Position numbers and translations under genes: made by a program. Under the pieces are notes generated by a model. It had not been told where the DNA came from. It ran no database searches and saw nothing but the letters and a program-made list of their open reading frames with translations. Of a stretch of DNA of 64,000 nt, positions 35,085 through 45,299 are shown in pieces. Position 1 is the first letter of the stretch; every line of letters begins with the position of its first letter. Source of the stretch: Eupeodes corollae (Eukaryota; Arthropoda; Insecta; Diptera; Syrphidae); assembly GCF_945859685.1 (NCBI RefSeq), contig NC_079147.1, positions 212,415,578-212,479,577 of the forward strand, written 5' to 3'.

Positions 35085-35385
35085 TAAATGATCTTTTGTC
35101 TGAATTTTCTAACCCACTATTCGGAGAAGACAGTATCCTCAGCTTTTTATATTCGTTTTTAGAGTCTCATCCTTGTGTTTTTATAATGACTACAAACGGT
35201 AGCGCATAACATTCTGATTTTGACAGCATTGTCCAATGGGGAATCTAAGACCATGTAGAATTGAATGCTTCAAAAACCCAATGTTGTCTACTGTCGAAAA
35301 AGCGTAACCTTTCCTCAATTCTACTATTCTTGAGTGGTATTTGGATCGAGGAGACTGAACAGCCTTCAGTTCTAGGTATGTGAAA
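35085..35385 (+). pseudogene. FADD-type LINE fragment (copy 3)
   Basis: About 300 bp of the same family as 3390-5790. The frame reads LFGEDSILSFLYSFLES (35133-35170), where the other copies have CFADDSTxSFSYSF, so the catalytic motif is destroyed. FDSIVQWGI (35218-35243) follows and a CRIECFKNP-like shifted piece ends it. Confidence 0.65.
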
Positions 35386-35479
35386 GGTAATTTAGCTCAA
35401 GTTCGAACCAGCCAAAACATATATAATATATAATAACATATGGAATCTATACCTAGAAAAATCTTTAAACTAAAAATGC

Positions 35480-35665
35480 AGGCAACCCTAGGATATACCA
35501 ACTTTCGGTAACTCATGCTATTAGACATAAACTTTAGACATAAACATTAAACTTTCAAACAAAATTGACTTGTTACAACATGGGATCAATTTTCTACGCT
35601 TGCCAAATACTTCCGGCAACCCTAGATTATGTTAGACTTCGGTTAGGCAACCCTATATTGTTTGA
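35480..35665. repeat. Three short direct repeats of GGCAACCCTA
   Basis: GGCAACCCTAGGATAT (35483), GGCAACCCTAGATTAT (35612) and GGCAACCCTATATTGT (35646) lie within 180 bp. The first two are followed by ACTTTCGGTAA or GACTTCGGTTA. Origin unknown. Confidence 0.5.
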
Positions 35666-36221
35666 ACTAAAATTAAATCTCCTTTCATTTGACGCCAAAA
35701 CCTCAAAAAAGTTCCTATTAACAAAGTCCGATCTTATTTAAGATGGTCGCCGTAAAATTAAAGGGCGATCTTATTTGAAATCATTCATTTCGAAACGTTC
35801 CCGGACATGATTTGAATGAAAATCACTCTTTTTTATGGAAGTGTATTTGTTTGTATTGCACTGTTTTCTTCACAACTACCGCTCTTAACAGGGCTAGTGC
35901 CAGGCCTATACTACATTTTCAATACCAATAACTACTTAAATGCTAAATTAATTGAAATTTTTCTATTTCAATTCAAACTTGAATATTTTAACTCATTTTT
36001 CAATCTTCAATGTGACAGCTGACAGATAATTTGACACTTCAAAATACGTTTACAACAATTTCTTTCCGTCACTACACTTAACTACTTCCAACTACATACA
36101 CGTAGCAAATGTAGTTATTTCAAAAAGTAACGGTTAGGCCGCCCAATATAAAATATCATTCCATATTTTCTGCAAAAAAAACAACTTTTTTCCAGAAATT
36201 TTATATTTAAAAATATCATTA
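35666..36221. other. AT-rich non-coding stretch
   Basis: Nothing recognised. The 68-codon frame at 35816-36022 has no known relative. Confidence 0.35.
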
Positions 36222-36430
36222 AATAATAAATTAATAAATAAATTGGGTGGCGCAACTCTCTTACAACTCTCAACCATTCCTGTGTGCGAATTCTGTTGTC
36301 AGGAATGGAAGGGACCTACAATTTTAGGCCGAATCCAAGCGGCTAGTTTGAGAAAACACTTTTTCATGACAAGAATTACTCTTGAAGGATTTGTCAATTC
36401 CTCGTAAGAGGCAGTACCGCGAACATTTTT
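36222..36430 (-). repeat. SINE body and tail, inverted (copy 3)
   Basis: Reading the minus strand: CGGTACTGCCTCTTACGAGG, then AAATCCTTCAAGAGTAATTC, a GATTCGGCCTAAAATTGTAG block, CAGGAATGGTTGAGAGTTG and a GTTGCGCCACCCAATTTATT tail. Same order as 10829-11045. The tRNA-like head is missing: the body start abuts repeat B at about 36431. Confidence 0.7.
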
Positions 36431-36846
36431 TTTTAACTTCCCATAGGAAGTTATTGTAATGGGTCCGATTTGTCAAATTGAAAATTATGAAATTTCTCGA
36501 CGTTTCAAGGTCAATAGAGTCGAAATAGACGATTTTTAGAAAGATGTCTGTGCGTGCGTGCGTGCGTGTGTTCGTACGTCCGTACGTTCGCAACGTTTTT
36601 TTCGTCGTCCATAGCTCAAGAACCAGAAGAGATATCGATTTCAAGTAAATTTTGTTATGCAAATAATAAGGCAGAAAGATGCAGAAGGGCCCTCAAGAAA
36701 ATTGCGTGGGTGGTTTTTTTTTACCATAGCAGTTTGAAAAAAAGGTGAAAATGTTGGTTAACCCTAAATATCTTACGAATCAAAAACGCTAGAGACTTGA
36801 ATTAAATTTTATATAATATATTGTGACGTGATATCAAAGAAGTATA
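36431..36846 (+). repeat. Dispersed repeat B, copy 2, left part
   Basis: Starts with a perfect 7-bp-arm hairpin AACTTCCCATAGGAAGTT (36435-36452), then CAAATTGAAAATTATGAAAT, a TGCGTGCGTGCGTGCG microsatellite (about 36547) and the CCATAGCTCAAGAACCAGAA block. It continues to the LTR element's insertion site at 36846 and resumes at 41412. The other copies are at 7960-8275, 48250-48300 (start only) and 49955-50372. Confidence 0.7.
36842..36846. repeat. Target site duplication, left (GTATA)
   Basis: GTATA directly precedes the left LTR and recurs directly after the right LTR (41412-41416). A 5-bp duplication is normal for Ty3/gypsy integration. Confidence 0.85.
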
Positions 36847-36972
36847 TGTTATATATTATACATATATATGTATATGATATCGTTATGAATGAATACTCAA
36901 TAAAGAACAGTCTCTGTTAAGACCTTGTCAAGAACACAACATAGTAATAAGTGTTTTACTTGTTATATAACA
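36847..36972 (+). repeat. Left LTR (126 bp)
   Basis: Begins TGTTATATATTATACATATA and ends TTGTTATATAACA. Contains AATAAA near 36899. Matches the right LTR except for a segment after ATATCGTTA, where the left copy is 5 bases shorter. Confidence 0.9.
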
Positions 36973-36983
36973 TGGCGCAGCCG
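36973..36983 (+). promoter_or_regulatory. Primer binding site
   Basis: TGGCGCAGCCG begins immediately after the LTR's final CA. It is complementary to a tRNA 3' end in -CGGCTGCGCCA. Similar TGGCGCAGTCG sites occur in Drosophila gypsy-group elements. Which tRNA is used is not decided here. Confidence 0.7.
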
Positions 36984-37161
36984 AAAAAATAAAATTAATT
37001 ACTTGAATTATTGAGAACTAAAAAATAAAAACTTATTCAAAGTTAAAATAAGAATTATAATTGTGCTAAATAAAATAGTCTTATTAAGTGAATAAATCTA
37101 ACAATTTCATTGAAAATTTCTTCAAAACTGAATTAAAAAAAAAATTGTAATAAAATAAAAA

Positions 37162-40100
37162 ATGGATCTATCTAGTTCATTTCGTGCTCCTGCTCCACTA
37201 ACATTTGAGGGCAATATAAATGTTGAGTGGACACGTTTTAAAAAAACAATTTGATATATTCATTAAAGCCGCCACAAAAAATGAAAAGTTAGATGATGAG
37301 GTTATGGTTGCCATGCTTCTTAACCTCATGGGAGAAAAAGCATTAGAGATTATTAAAACTTTTAATCTAACAGAAGTGCAAAGCAAAACTTTTAAAATCG
37401 TAAAAGAAAAATTTGATGAGTATTGCTCCCCCAAGAATTTTTTGATTTACGAACGATTTAAATTCCATTCGAGAAAACATCAAATGGGAGAGAGCTTTGA
37501 TAATTTTCTCACAGACATTATCAATCAAGCAAAAAAATGCGAATTTACTGATACAACGGAGACAATTACTGATCAAATGGTCAGAGATCGCATTGTTCTT
37601 GGCATCAGCAATGCCGACCTACAAGAAAGATTGCTACGTACACCAGAATTAACACTTAAAAAAGCTATCGAGTCATGCCGCATCGCCGAAGCCACACACC
37701 ATCAAGCAAGAGAGCTTCAAAATTCACAACAAGTACATCAAGTCAACAGAAATCAAGCAGCAGCATCCCAGAGTAAATCTTATAAGGTAGAAAATAAAGT
37801 AGAAAGAAATAGTAGAGATAAGGAAAATGAAATAAATCAAAATAAAATTATAACGAATTGTAGAAATTGTTCATATAATCATAAATTAAATGCATGCCCA
37901 GCCTATGGAAAAAATTGTAATAAATGTGGAAAAAGTAATCATTTCTCAAAAGTTTGTAGACAAAAATATGTGAAAAATAAATATGTGAAAATTTTAAATT
38001 ATGAGTCAGATATAGACGTAGATGACCTTGTTATTGATTCTATAAATCTTAAATCGATTGACAGCGTTGACAAAGGTTGGTTTAAATTTGTAAATGTATG
38101 TGGAATTAATATTCAATTTAAATTAGACACGGGATCTCAGGTTAACAACAAAACACATCAATTGCAGGCAGTCTCAGTAAATCTAGAATCATATGGAGGT
38201 GGTAAGATAAAGGTCTTAGGCACAGTGAATTTAGAAATTATGTCTGTATATAAAAATAGTTTTCAAGGACTGGGGTGTTTTCCGGAAACCTGTAAGATAT
38301 ATGTTAGGCCTGATTCTGTTCCAACTACTAAGCCGCCGCGAAGAATTCCATTGATAATACGCGATAAAGTTAAAATGAAATTGAATGAAATGGAAAAGGC
38401 TGGAATAATTTCAAAAGTTATAGAACCTTCCATGTTGGTTCATAATTTAGTAATTGTGGAAAAATCTGACAGTTCAATACGTATTTGCTTAGACCCTCGG
38501 GAATTAAACGTAAACATAGTCAAGGACTCTTTTGAAATACCACGGTTTGAGGATATTTCATCCAAGTTACAGGGTATGCGATATTTTTCAGTGCTGGACC
38601 TTAAAGATGGGTTCTGGCAAATCAAATTAGACGAAGAAAGTACCCAGCTTTGTACTTTTAGTACACCTTTCGGTTGCTACAAATTTTTGCGCCTTCCATT
38701 TGGGTTAAATCTTGCCCCCGAATTGTTTCAAAAACTAAATTCAAAGTATTTTGCTGATATTGAGGGTGTATTTGTATATTTTGATGATATACTTGTTTAT
38801 GGTCGAGATAAAATGGAACACGACAAAAATTTACAAAATGTAATGAAGCGAGCAAACAAACTTAACATCAAATTTAATCCGAAAAAATTACAATTTCGAC
38901 AGGAACAGGTTAAGTATTTGGGTCATGTGTTTTCAATGTCAGGCATTCGGTTAGACCCAGATCGCATTACTGCTATAAATAATATGAAGACCCCAAATAA
39001 TATTAAAGAACTTCAGCGTTTTCTAGGGGTCATAAATTATTTAAGAAATTTTATTCCAAAGCTTTCTGAAATCACAACTCCTTTTCGAGAGTTATTAAAG
39101 AAAAACACACGATTTCAATGGACAACTATCCATAACGTTGCTTTTAAGAACCTCAAACGTTTAATTACAGAGGCTCCCGTCTTACAGAATTTCAACGAAA
39201 AACTACCTATTACCATTCAAGCTGACGCATCACAATCTGGGTTAGGATCCTGTTTGATACAGGAGAATAAACCAGTATTTTATGCCTCTAAAGCGTTAAC
39301 TGACTCTGAAAAACGATTTGCTCAGATCGAGAAAGAAATGCTGGCTATATTGTTTTCATGCTTAAGATTTCACAACTTCATATATGGCCGGTCAGTTACT
39401 GTTTTAACAGACCACAAACCTCTTGTGGCAATTTTTGAGAAACTAATAAGTGAAGTTCATTCAAAAAGGCTCCAAAGAATTAAACTTAAGTTGCTGCCCT
39501 ATAATCTTTCCGTTAAATACGTTCCAGGAAAATACTTATATATTGCAGATACATTATCCAGATCATTTATAGAGGACAACTCTGTTGAAGTAGATTGCGA
39601 TCTTAATGAAATGGTTCATTCCATTAATGTTAGTTATGACCGTCAAGAGGAGATTCAGTCTGAGACAGTGAAAGACCAGGAATTAGTTTTTTCAATTGAT
39701 GCATGTTGCAAGGGCTGGCCTGTAAATTATAAAAAAGTAAACCCTTATATTAAAAAATACTGGCCTATTCGGCATGACATATACTTTGAAAATAGTTTAT
39801 TATTTTTCAAAGATAGAATTATTGTTCCTAGCATTTTGCGCCGGAAAATGTTAAATAAATTGCATGAAAGCCATATGGGAATATGTAAAACTAAAAGTGC
39901 TGCAAGAGTTCTGTTTTACTGGCCAAACATTAATGAAGACATTGATGAACTAATAACTAATTGCAGAACATGCGAAAAGTTTCAAACTTCGAAACCAAAA
40001 TTACCACTGATTCCTCATGAAATACCGCTTTTGCCATTCAATAAAGTCGCATGTGATTTATTTGATTATGGTTCTAGATCGTTTCTTGTTATAATAGATT

Positions 40101-40981
40101 ATTATTCAAAGTGGATAGATGTAAAACAATTAAAAAACAAAACTGCATGTGAGGTAATTACAAAATTAAAATCGATCTTTTCCACTCATGGTGTGCCAGA
40201 AATAATGGTTACCGATAATGTTCCTTTTAATTCATTTCAATTTAAACAATTTTCATTAGAATGGAATTTTACTTCTGTTTTTTCGAGTCCAAGATATCCT
40301 CGATCTAATGGACTTGCTGAAAAGGCAGTTTCAATTGCAAAATCACTTATGAAAAAATGTGAAGACGATAACAAAGATTTTCAAAGTGCCCTCTTAGCGT
40401 ATCGTAATACACCAATTACAGGCTTCTCATACACACCATCTCAAATGCTTATGAGCAGATTATTACGTCCAAAGTTGCCCATTAGTCCTAAAAGTCTGAC
40501 TCCATTCGTTGTTAAAGGCATCGATGAAGAATTGAAAAAAAATCAAAATCGTTATAAATACTACCATGACCGTAACATAGGACGAAATAAGGAAAAAGAA
40601 TTCTCTGAAGGTCAAAATGTGACATATCAAAATGGAAAAATATGGGAACCAGCCAAAATTATAAAAAAAGACACAAATCCAAGATCCTACATTTTAAGAA
40701 CAGAATATGATAAGCCTTTAAGGCGTAATTCCTTGCATTTGAGACCTTCATCTTTGGAGCCACATAAAAAAACATCCGATGAAAATAGTTTTCCAAACTT
40801 AAATTCAAGTATTCCACCTAATCCAGAACCACAATCCGATTCACCCCTTGTCACTGAAGATAACTTGAAAATTAAACCAACCTTAGTCAATGTTGAAGCA
40901 TCAAACAAGAACGACCAAAAGAAACATTATACTAGAAGTCGTCGACTAATAAAGCAACCTGATCGGTGGCAATATACATAA
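37162..40981 (+). pseudogene. gag-pol of the Mag-like LTR retrotransposon, one frameshift near the start
   Basis: The likely start ATG at 37162 (MDLSSSFRAPAP...) reads only about 30 codons before a shift at an A7 run (37240-37246). The main frame then runs 1253 codons from 37220 to 40981. Order in that frame: gag core, a C-rich zinc-knuckle region at residues 214-246 (CRNCSY...CPAYGKNCNKCGKSNH), a protease start with DTGSQ at 303-307, RT with LDLKDGFWQI and YFDD at 520-523 (usually YVDD or YIDD), RNase H (ADASQSGLG, EKEMLAI, TDHKPL), an HHCC integrase zinc finger (HESHMG, CRTCEKFQ), an integrase core with Asp, Asp and Glu (ACDLFDY, VTDNVPF, SNGLAEKAV) and a GPY/F-like C-terminus. The protease stretch between DTG and RT is short for the family, suggesting in-frame deletions. 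Confidence 0.9.
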
Positions 40982-41269
40982 TGTAAAACACTGTATATTA
41001 AAATGTATGTTAACAAATAAAATTAATTAATAAAAAAAGATGCAGAAATTAAAAAATTAATTATATTATTTAATTTAATGAAAACATTTATTTTGAATTA
41101 TTGAAGATTGGTCAATGAATAACTTTTCTTCTTTTATGACTTAAATTGAATTACAAAAACCTTTAATTATGTTCTTTCTAAAAACAAAGAAAAAAAGAAT
41201 TTAATTAAGACTATTATTCTACTATAAGATTATTATTCATTTTATTGTAAATATCTATATCTAAAATAT

Positions 41270-41280
41270 AAAAGGGGAGA
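41270..41280 (+). promoter_or_regulatory. Polypurine tract
   Basis: AAAAGGGGAGA ends directly at the right LTR. It is the expected plus-strand primer for LTR retroelements. Confidence 0.8.
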
Positions 41281-41411
41281 TGTTATATATTATACATATA
41301 TATGTATATGATATCGTTAAGCTTTATATGAATACTCAATAAAGAACAGTCTCTGTTAAGACCTTGTCAAGAACACAACATAGTAATAAGTGTTTTACTT
41401 GTTATATAACA
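41281..41411 (+). repeat. Right LTR (131 bp)
   Basis: Same ends as the left LTR, with AAGCTTTATATGAATACTC after ATATCGTT where the left copy has ATGAATGAATACTC. Confidence 0.9.
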
Positions 41412-41860
41412 GTATATTTAAAAAAAAAAAAACAATTAATTGTTTTTTTTTTTTATAAATCAAAAAAACTGAAAAAAAAATGTTGTCACATCCAAAATTT
41501 TACGACTAAAATATGATTTCATATAAAAAACAATTTTTTGTGTTTTTGACATCTGATAAATTTTTGAGAAAAATCGAATTGACAGTTTTTTTATAAAAAA
41601 AATTTAAAATATTGGCTGCAAACTAATTTTATCTTGTAAGAAATATTGTTTTCAACATTCGATAAAATTTTGAAAAAAATTGAATTGACAGTTTTTTTTT
41701 ACAAAAATAAAACTCTAAATAAAAAAAACAATACTAAAACTTGGTAAAACTTTACTTTACTTAAATAGCTTTTCAAAAATTATTTTATTTCACAGAAAAT
41801 ATTGTTCTCGATATTCAGTTATTTTTAATAAATTTTAAAAATCCAACGGTCCGTTTTATT
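41412..41860 (+). repeat. Dispersed repeat B, copy 2, right part
   Basis: Starts with the second GTATA and continues with the A/T-rich tail of repeat B. AATTGACAGTTTTTTT occurs twice (about 41577 and 41684), matching CAATTGACAGTTATTG in copy 4 near 50250. TAATTTTATCTTGTAAG matches TAATTTTATCTTATATA near 50361. The right border is not clear. Confidence 0.5.
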
Positions 41861-43778
41861 CATAAAAAATAAAATCTAAAAAAAATAGTACGCGTTTACA
41901 GCTATGTGGCTGGCTGTGCACTGGGCTTCTGAACTCAAATTCCAAATCATTCGATTCGTTCGTAAGACAGTGGCGCGTGCGTTATTATATTGTGTTTGTG
42001 AATATAAACAAATTATACAGAAAAGAAATTAATTGTTCTTCGTTTGATTTTCCGGAACAAACCAAAGGTAATAAAATTGTTAAGAAATAAGATTGAGTTA
42101 AACAAATTAATTAAACTACAAAGCGATTGTGTCCTATAACAAGCTCACTCGAAAAGGAAGGCTCCTAACGACGAATAAAATAATTATCGCTAGACTTGAA
42201 ACATAGTTTGTGTGTTTTTAAAATGTTTGTTTAAACGTTAGACCTGTCCCCATCTGACGACAAAAAGTGATTAAAAACACACTCCACGTCATTTGCCACC
42301 ATGGAAAACAAGTGGAAGGCCACACAAAAAGGAACGTTCTGAAGAAAAAGCCTTGAAAACAATTCAAGAATGGCGAGCTATACAATCTCAGAAGGACCAC
42401 GATTGGTAAAACCTACTAAAAATTAAAAAAAACTAGTATATGTTTTAATTTTAAGTTACTAAATTTGTATTTTTAGAAAGAAGTTAAAAACAATATAAAA
42501 AAAAAGAAATCTTTCAAATGTGACTTTCTAGAGTAGCGATTCGGCTCGCCATCAATGAAAAAATATCCCTCAGAATACGAAAACTAATAATAATAAATTA
42601 ATCATTAAAAGCTAAAAATTGCCGCAGGAACAGTTTCAAATAACTACTCAAAAGTTGCAATTTAAAAAACTTTAGTTGTCAATTGCAAACTTATGTATTT
42701 GGTCGTAGTCTAAAAGAACAATGGTTGAAATTTACTACTTGTGTTTGCAGATTTAAAACAAAAAAAAAGATTCATAATCTATAAGAAAACAATTTCAATC
42801 TACAAACTCCTGCTGAAATTTACGATAAAAACAAACAATAAATGTATACAAATTAGTATCAAAATGAAATTCACTGTTTGCAATATTTGTTTTCCTCGAT
42901 CGAATTGATGCAACTCAAATGTAGTGAAATATGATTTTTGAGTGTTAATATCTTTATTTTGCTTATTTCGAAACTGAAGTACAAAACTGGATTAATTTTT
43001 CATGATTTGTAGCTTATTTTTCTTCATCTGATCTACGAATTTTTTCCGTGTATAAGAAGGTAACCCTAGTTTCTTTTTATTCCTTATTTTATGGTCTTTC
43101 ATTACATACCCGATTATTTTGAATTACAGATAAGGGTAATTAAACTCAAAAAATCACTTTTACTTTGGACTTTAGGATCAGGTTAAAGCCAAACAACCCG
43201 AGTGCAAATTGTTATTTCAATTAATATCTTTGATGAAATATTGGTCATTATCAAATAACATATCAGGGTAGATATTCCTTAAAGTAGCTTAGACAACTTC
43301 AAACGATGCCTTTAGACCTGATTTCGACAGTACATTGTGTTTCTTAAAAATATTTACTATAATTATCTTCGTAACAGTTATCAAACTATTTATAGATACA
43401 GTTTTATATATTTAATTTTAAGGTTTAAGGTTTTGTCAGTCACTGTGTTTTCGCTACAACAGACTTTAAATAAACACAAATAACAAACGGTTTGTGTACC
43501 ATTTGTGTCTTGTTCATGAACAGGTACACACTGGCATCGATAGATGTATGACTATATTTGTGTACTAATTTAATTCATGCACAACACAAATAATGTGTAT
43601 TTGTATTTTTTTGTGTTATAAACATACGTGCGCGTACACAAATTCCGAGTATATCCACAAACGATACGTTAGTTACATATTTGTACTTTCGGTGAGAGCA
43701 GGCCATGGTCTTGGCTCTTTAAATTAATTATTTAAAAATTAATAAATTTAAACTTATTCTTATTGAATATCATTTTAA
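41861..43778. other. AT-rich non-coding stretch upstream of the MADF gene
   Basis: No gene recognised. Near 42297 an ATGGAAAAC frame is too short to support. From 43480 to 43690 TTTGTGTA/TACACAAA-type motifs recur at least six times (about 43490, 43503, 43556, 43581, 43598 and 43635) just upstream of the MADF start codon. This could be promoter or repeat-derived sequence. Confidence 0.4.
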
Positions 43779-45290
43779 ATGGGTAGAGGATTCGACGAAT
43801 TACGGAAACGACGGAATTATGTGAAGAAAGTTGAGCATGAATGGTCACATGAGGAAATCATGAAATTGATTGCGGCAATCAAAGAGCGTCAATTGTTGTG
43901 GGACATTGGCTCTCCCGAATATAAATTACCTAAGGCGAAGGCTTGGCAGGAGGTAGTAGATTCAATTGATAAAAGTATAAGCGTAGATGATGCTAAAGGC
44001 AAGTGGACGAATTTGCGTATTTCTTTTAAAAACAACCTCGCCAAGTACCATTCCAAGAAGTCGGAACAAGGCATCCATGATGATGGAGTCGTCATTCATT
44101 GGCGTTATTTTATGTCGTTGATGTTTTTGGCGGCCGGTGATAAAGATAATGAACTTGAAATATCAGAGGTGAGGCTTTTATTTTTAATATGAATAATGAA
44201 TATGAATATGAATACGAATACGAATACGAATACGAATACGAATATGAATATGAATATGAATATGAATATGAATATGAATATGAATATGAATATGAATATG
44301 AATATGAATATGAATATGAATATGAATATGAATATGAATATGAATATGAATATGAATATGAATATGAATATGAATATGAATATGAATATGAATATGAATA
44401 TGAATATGAATATGAATATGAATATGAATATGAATATGAATATGAATATGAATATGAATATGAATATGAATATGAATATGAATATGAATATGAATATGAA
44501 TATGAATATGAATATGAATATGAATATGAATATGAATACGAATATGAATATGAATATGAATATGAATATGAATATGAATATGAATATGAATATGAATATG
44601 AATATGAATATGAATATGAATATGAATATGAATATGAATATGAATATGAATATGAATATGAATATGAATATGAATATGAATATGAATATGAATATGAATA
44701 TGAATATGAATATGAATATGAATATGAATATGAATATGAATATGAATATGAATATGAATATGAATATGAATATGAATATGAATATGAATATGAATATGAA
44801 TATGAATATGAATATGAATATGAATATGAATATGAATATGAATATGAATATGAATATGAATATGAACATGAATATGAAGATGAATATAAACATGAATATT
44901 CTTTATAAATTGTATAATTTTCAGGCTTCTTCACTTGTCATTCCCAGTTCTGAGACAGAAACTCCTACACCATCCGGAATTGTAGTAGGAAAACGAAAAC
45001 GCTTCCGAAACCACCTTGATAAAGTAGAAAATTCACCAAAACCGACAACGACACCGACCCCAGCACCGATACCAACGACGACGTCGTCGACTCCAATTCC
45101 AACTTTGACTCCAACACCAAATGTACTCGGATCGATCACAGTACCCGATGACAGATTCAGTGCTTTCGGTAACTATGTTGCAAGTGAGCTACGGGCACTC
45201 CCGCTAGATCAAGCAATATTTGTGCAACGCGAATTGAATCATGAATTACTCAGACTTCTGGACGATGTTGAATCTTCAGTGTGGACATGA
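43779..45290 (+). CDS. MADF-domain protein, two exons, 251 aa
   Basis: MADF domains are Myb/SANT-related DNA-binding modules common in insect transcription factors and in accessory proteins of PIF/Harbinger transposons. Exon 1 (43779-44168, 130 codons) encodes a full MADF domain: EWSHEEIMKLIAAIKERQLL, LWDIGSPEY, AWQEVVDSIDKSI, KGKWTNLRISFKNNLAKYHS and HWRYFMSLMFL. Exon 2 (44925-45290) gives a basic GKRKRFRNH stretch (possible nuclear signal), a Pro/Thr-rich linker, and a helical C-terminus (FGNYVASELRALPLDQAIF, VQRELNHELLRLLDD) like the tail of PIF-type MADF proteins. The donor GAG|GTGAGG and acceptor TTTTCAG|GC join codons in phase 0. AATAAA lies at 45330. No transposase or TIR is nearby, so host gene or stranded transposon gene stays open. 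Confidence 0.75.
44169..44924 (+). other. Intron of the MADF gene
   Basis: 756 bp, GTGAGG at the 5' end and TATAATTTTCAG at the 3' end. Without splicing the first frame stops at 44190-44192 (after EVRLLFLI), and the second exon has no start of its own outside the repeat frame. Joining the two restores a single frame. Inferred from sequence only. Confidence 0.75.
44187..44899. repeat. (GAATAT)n hexanucleotide satellite, about 115 units
   Basis: GAATAT repeats with few interruptions: GAATAC units at the start (about 44213-44238), one at about 44535, and GAACAT/GAAGAT/AAACAT variants at the end. Lacks coding meaning: a hexamer without stops in several frames yields long open frames of (EY)n, (NM)n, (FI)n and (YS)n. 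It fills about 94% of the intron. Confidence 0.95.
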
Positions 45291-45299
45291 CATTTAGCT

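Larger units (their letters stand above)
36847..41411 (+). mobile_element. Mag-like Ty3/gypsy LTR retrotransposon (4565 bp)
   Basis: Complete structure: two short LTRs starting TGTT and ending AACA, a PBS directly after the left LTR, one gag-pol frame, a polypurine tract before the right LTR, and a 5-bp target duplication. Short LTRs, a single gag-pol frame and a zinc-knuckle/RT style like K02A2.6 proteins point to the Mag clade of Metaviridae. That placement is from remembered features. The two LTRs differ only around one 5-bp length difference (126 against 131 bp), so insertion was recent. It sits inside repeat B. Confidence 0.9.

Noticed and set aside
42290..42410. A short coding exon around ATGGAAAACAAGTGG
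   Set aside because: The frame ends after 14 codons and neither neighbouring frame matches a known protein or has convincing splice sites.
44187..44899. A CRISPR-like or satellite-with-spacer array
   Set aside because: It is a plain hexanucleotide repeat without spacers, in a eukaryotic intron.
44105..45290. Long open frames of 239 to 364 codons made of EY, NM, FI or YS dipeptides
   Set aside because: They are the translation of the (GAATAT)n array in different frames and both strands. Only the spliced MADF frame, which excludes the array, is supported.
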